A stretch of 5,873 nucleotides of DNA, from assembly GCA_964403285.1 (NCBI GenBank), contig CAYOFG010000079.1:1-5873 (forward strand), written 5' to 3'. How positions within the stretch are numbered: position 1 is the stretch's first letter; the number at the start of each line of letters is the position of its first letter. Positions 5,856 through 5,873 of this stretch are shown here, in pieces. The notes under the pieces are model-generated. The model ran no database searches and was not told the DNA's origin. It was given only the letters and a program-made list of their open reading frames with translations. The position numbers and the translations under genes are program-made. This DNA is from WVXT01 sp964403285 (GTDB lineage Bacteria; UBA6262; WVXT01).

Positions 5856-5873
5856 AGAGTCCTGGAGTCCTTC
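5849..5873. repeat. Further inverted/direct repeat at the right edge (cut by the window)
   Basis: GGACTCCA (5849-5856) and TGGAGTCC (5863-5870) form an 8-bp hairpin. GGAGTCCT at 5864-5871 is an exact direct repeat of 5801-5808. This could be the start of another copy of the preceding element, truncated by the window end. Confidence 0.55.

Overview
The window looks like chromosomal DNA of an uncultivated Gram-negative (diderm) anaerobe, probably from a candidate phylum of the kind that carries PorV/PorQ-type barrels, FlgD/sorting-tail-like Ig domains and PASTA proteins. Three things support this: exported proteins with signal peptides, a beta-barrel protein fused to an OmpA peptidoglycan-binding domain, and moderately AT-rich DNA with many AGA/AGG arginine codons. 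The phylum cannot be fixed from the sequence alone. All genes are on the + strand and use the standard code.

Left part (1-3150): a tightly packed cell-envelope operon. It starts with the 3' part of a small exported protein that is little more than a sorting-tail-like Ig domain. The left edge cuts its signal peptide. Nine bases later comes a 663-residue fusion of a PorV/PorQ-like barrel, two 'SPN(N/G)DG' Ig-like repeats and an OmpA domain. One base after that stop comes a single-pass membrane protein with three PASTA domains. Together the three span outer membrane, periplasm and inner membrane, and two of them have candidate peptidoglycan-binding domains.

Middle (3151-3468): a complete tRNA-Ser(GGA) without encoded CCA starts 14 bases after the PASTA gene. 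Its last 17 bases plus 7 flanking bases are repeated exactly 117 bp downstream. Between the copies lies a 63-bp palindromic element (TGTAGGGG...CCCCTACA) that can fold into a four-arm structure.

Right part (3469-5798): a small eight-cysteine zinc-ribbon-like protein overlaps by 4 bases a 406-residue DUF438-hemerythrin-PAS protein, a likely diiron/redox sensor pair. After 18 bases follows panB, the first committed enzyme of pantothenate and coenzyme A synthesis. The window closes with a second palindromic element (5801-5855) and the start of a possible further copy. This element has no sequence resemblance to the first but the same layout: outer inverted repeat, hairpin, 9-nt spacer, hairpin, outer inverted repeat.

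The genes themselves belong to known families. The most unusual material is the non-coding DNA: the duplicated tRNA end around a palindromic element, and two palindromes with matching architecture but different sequence.
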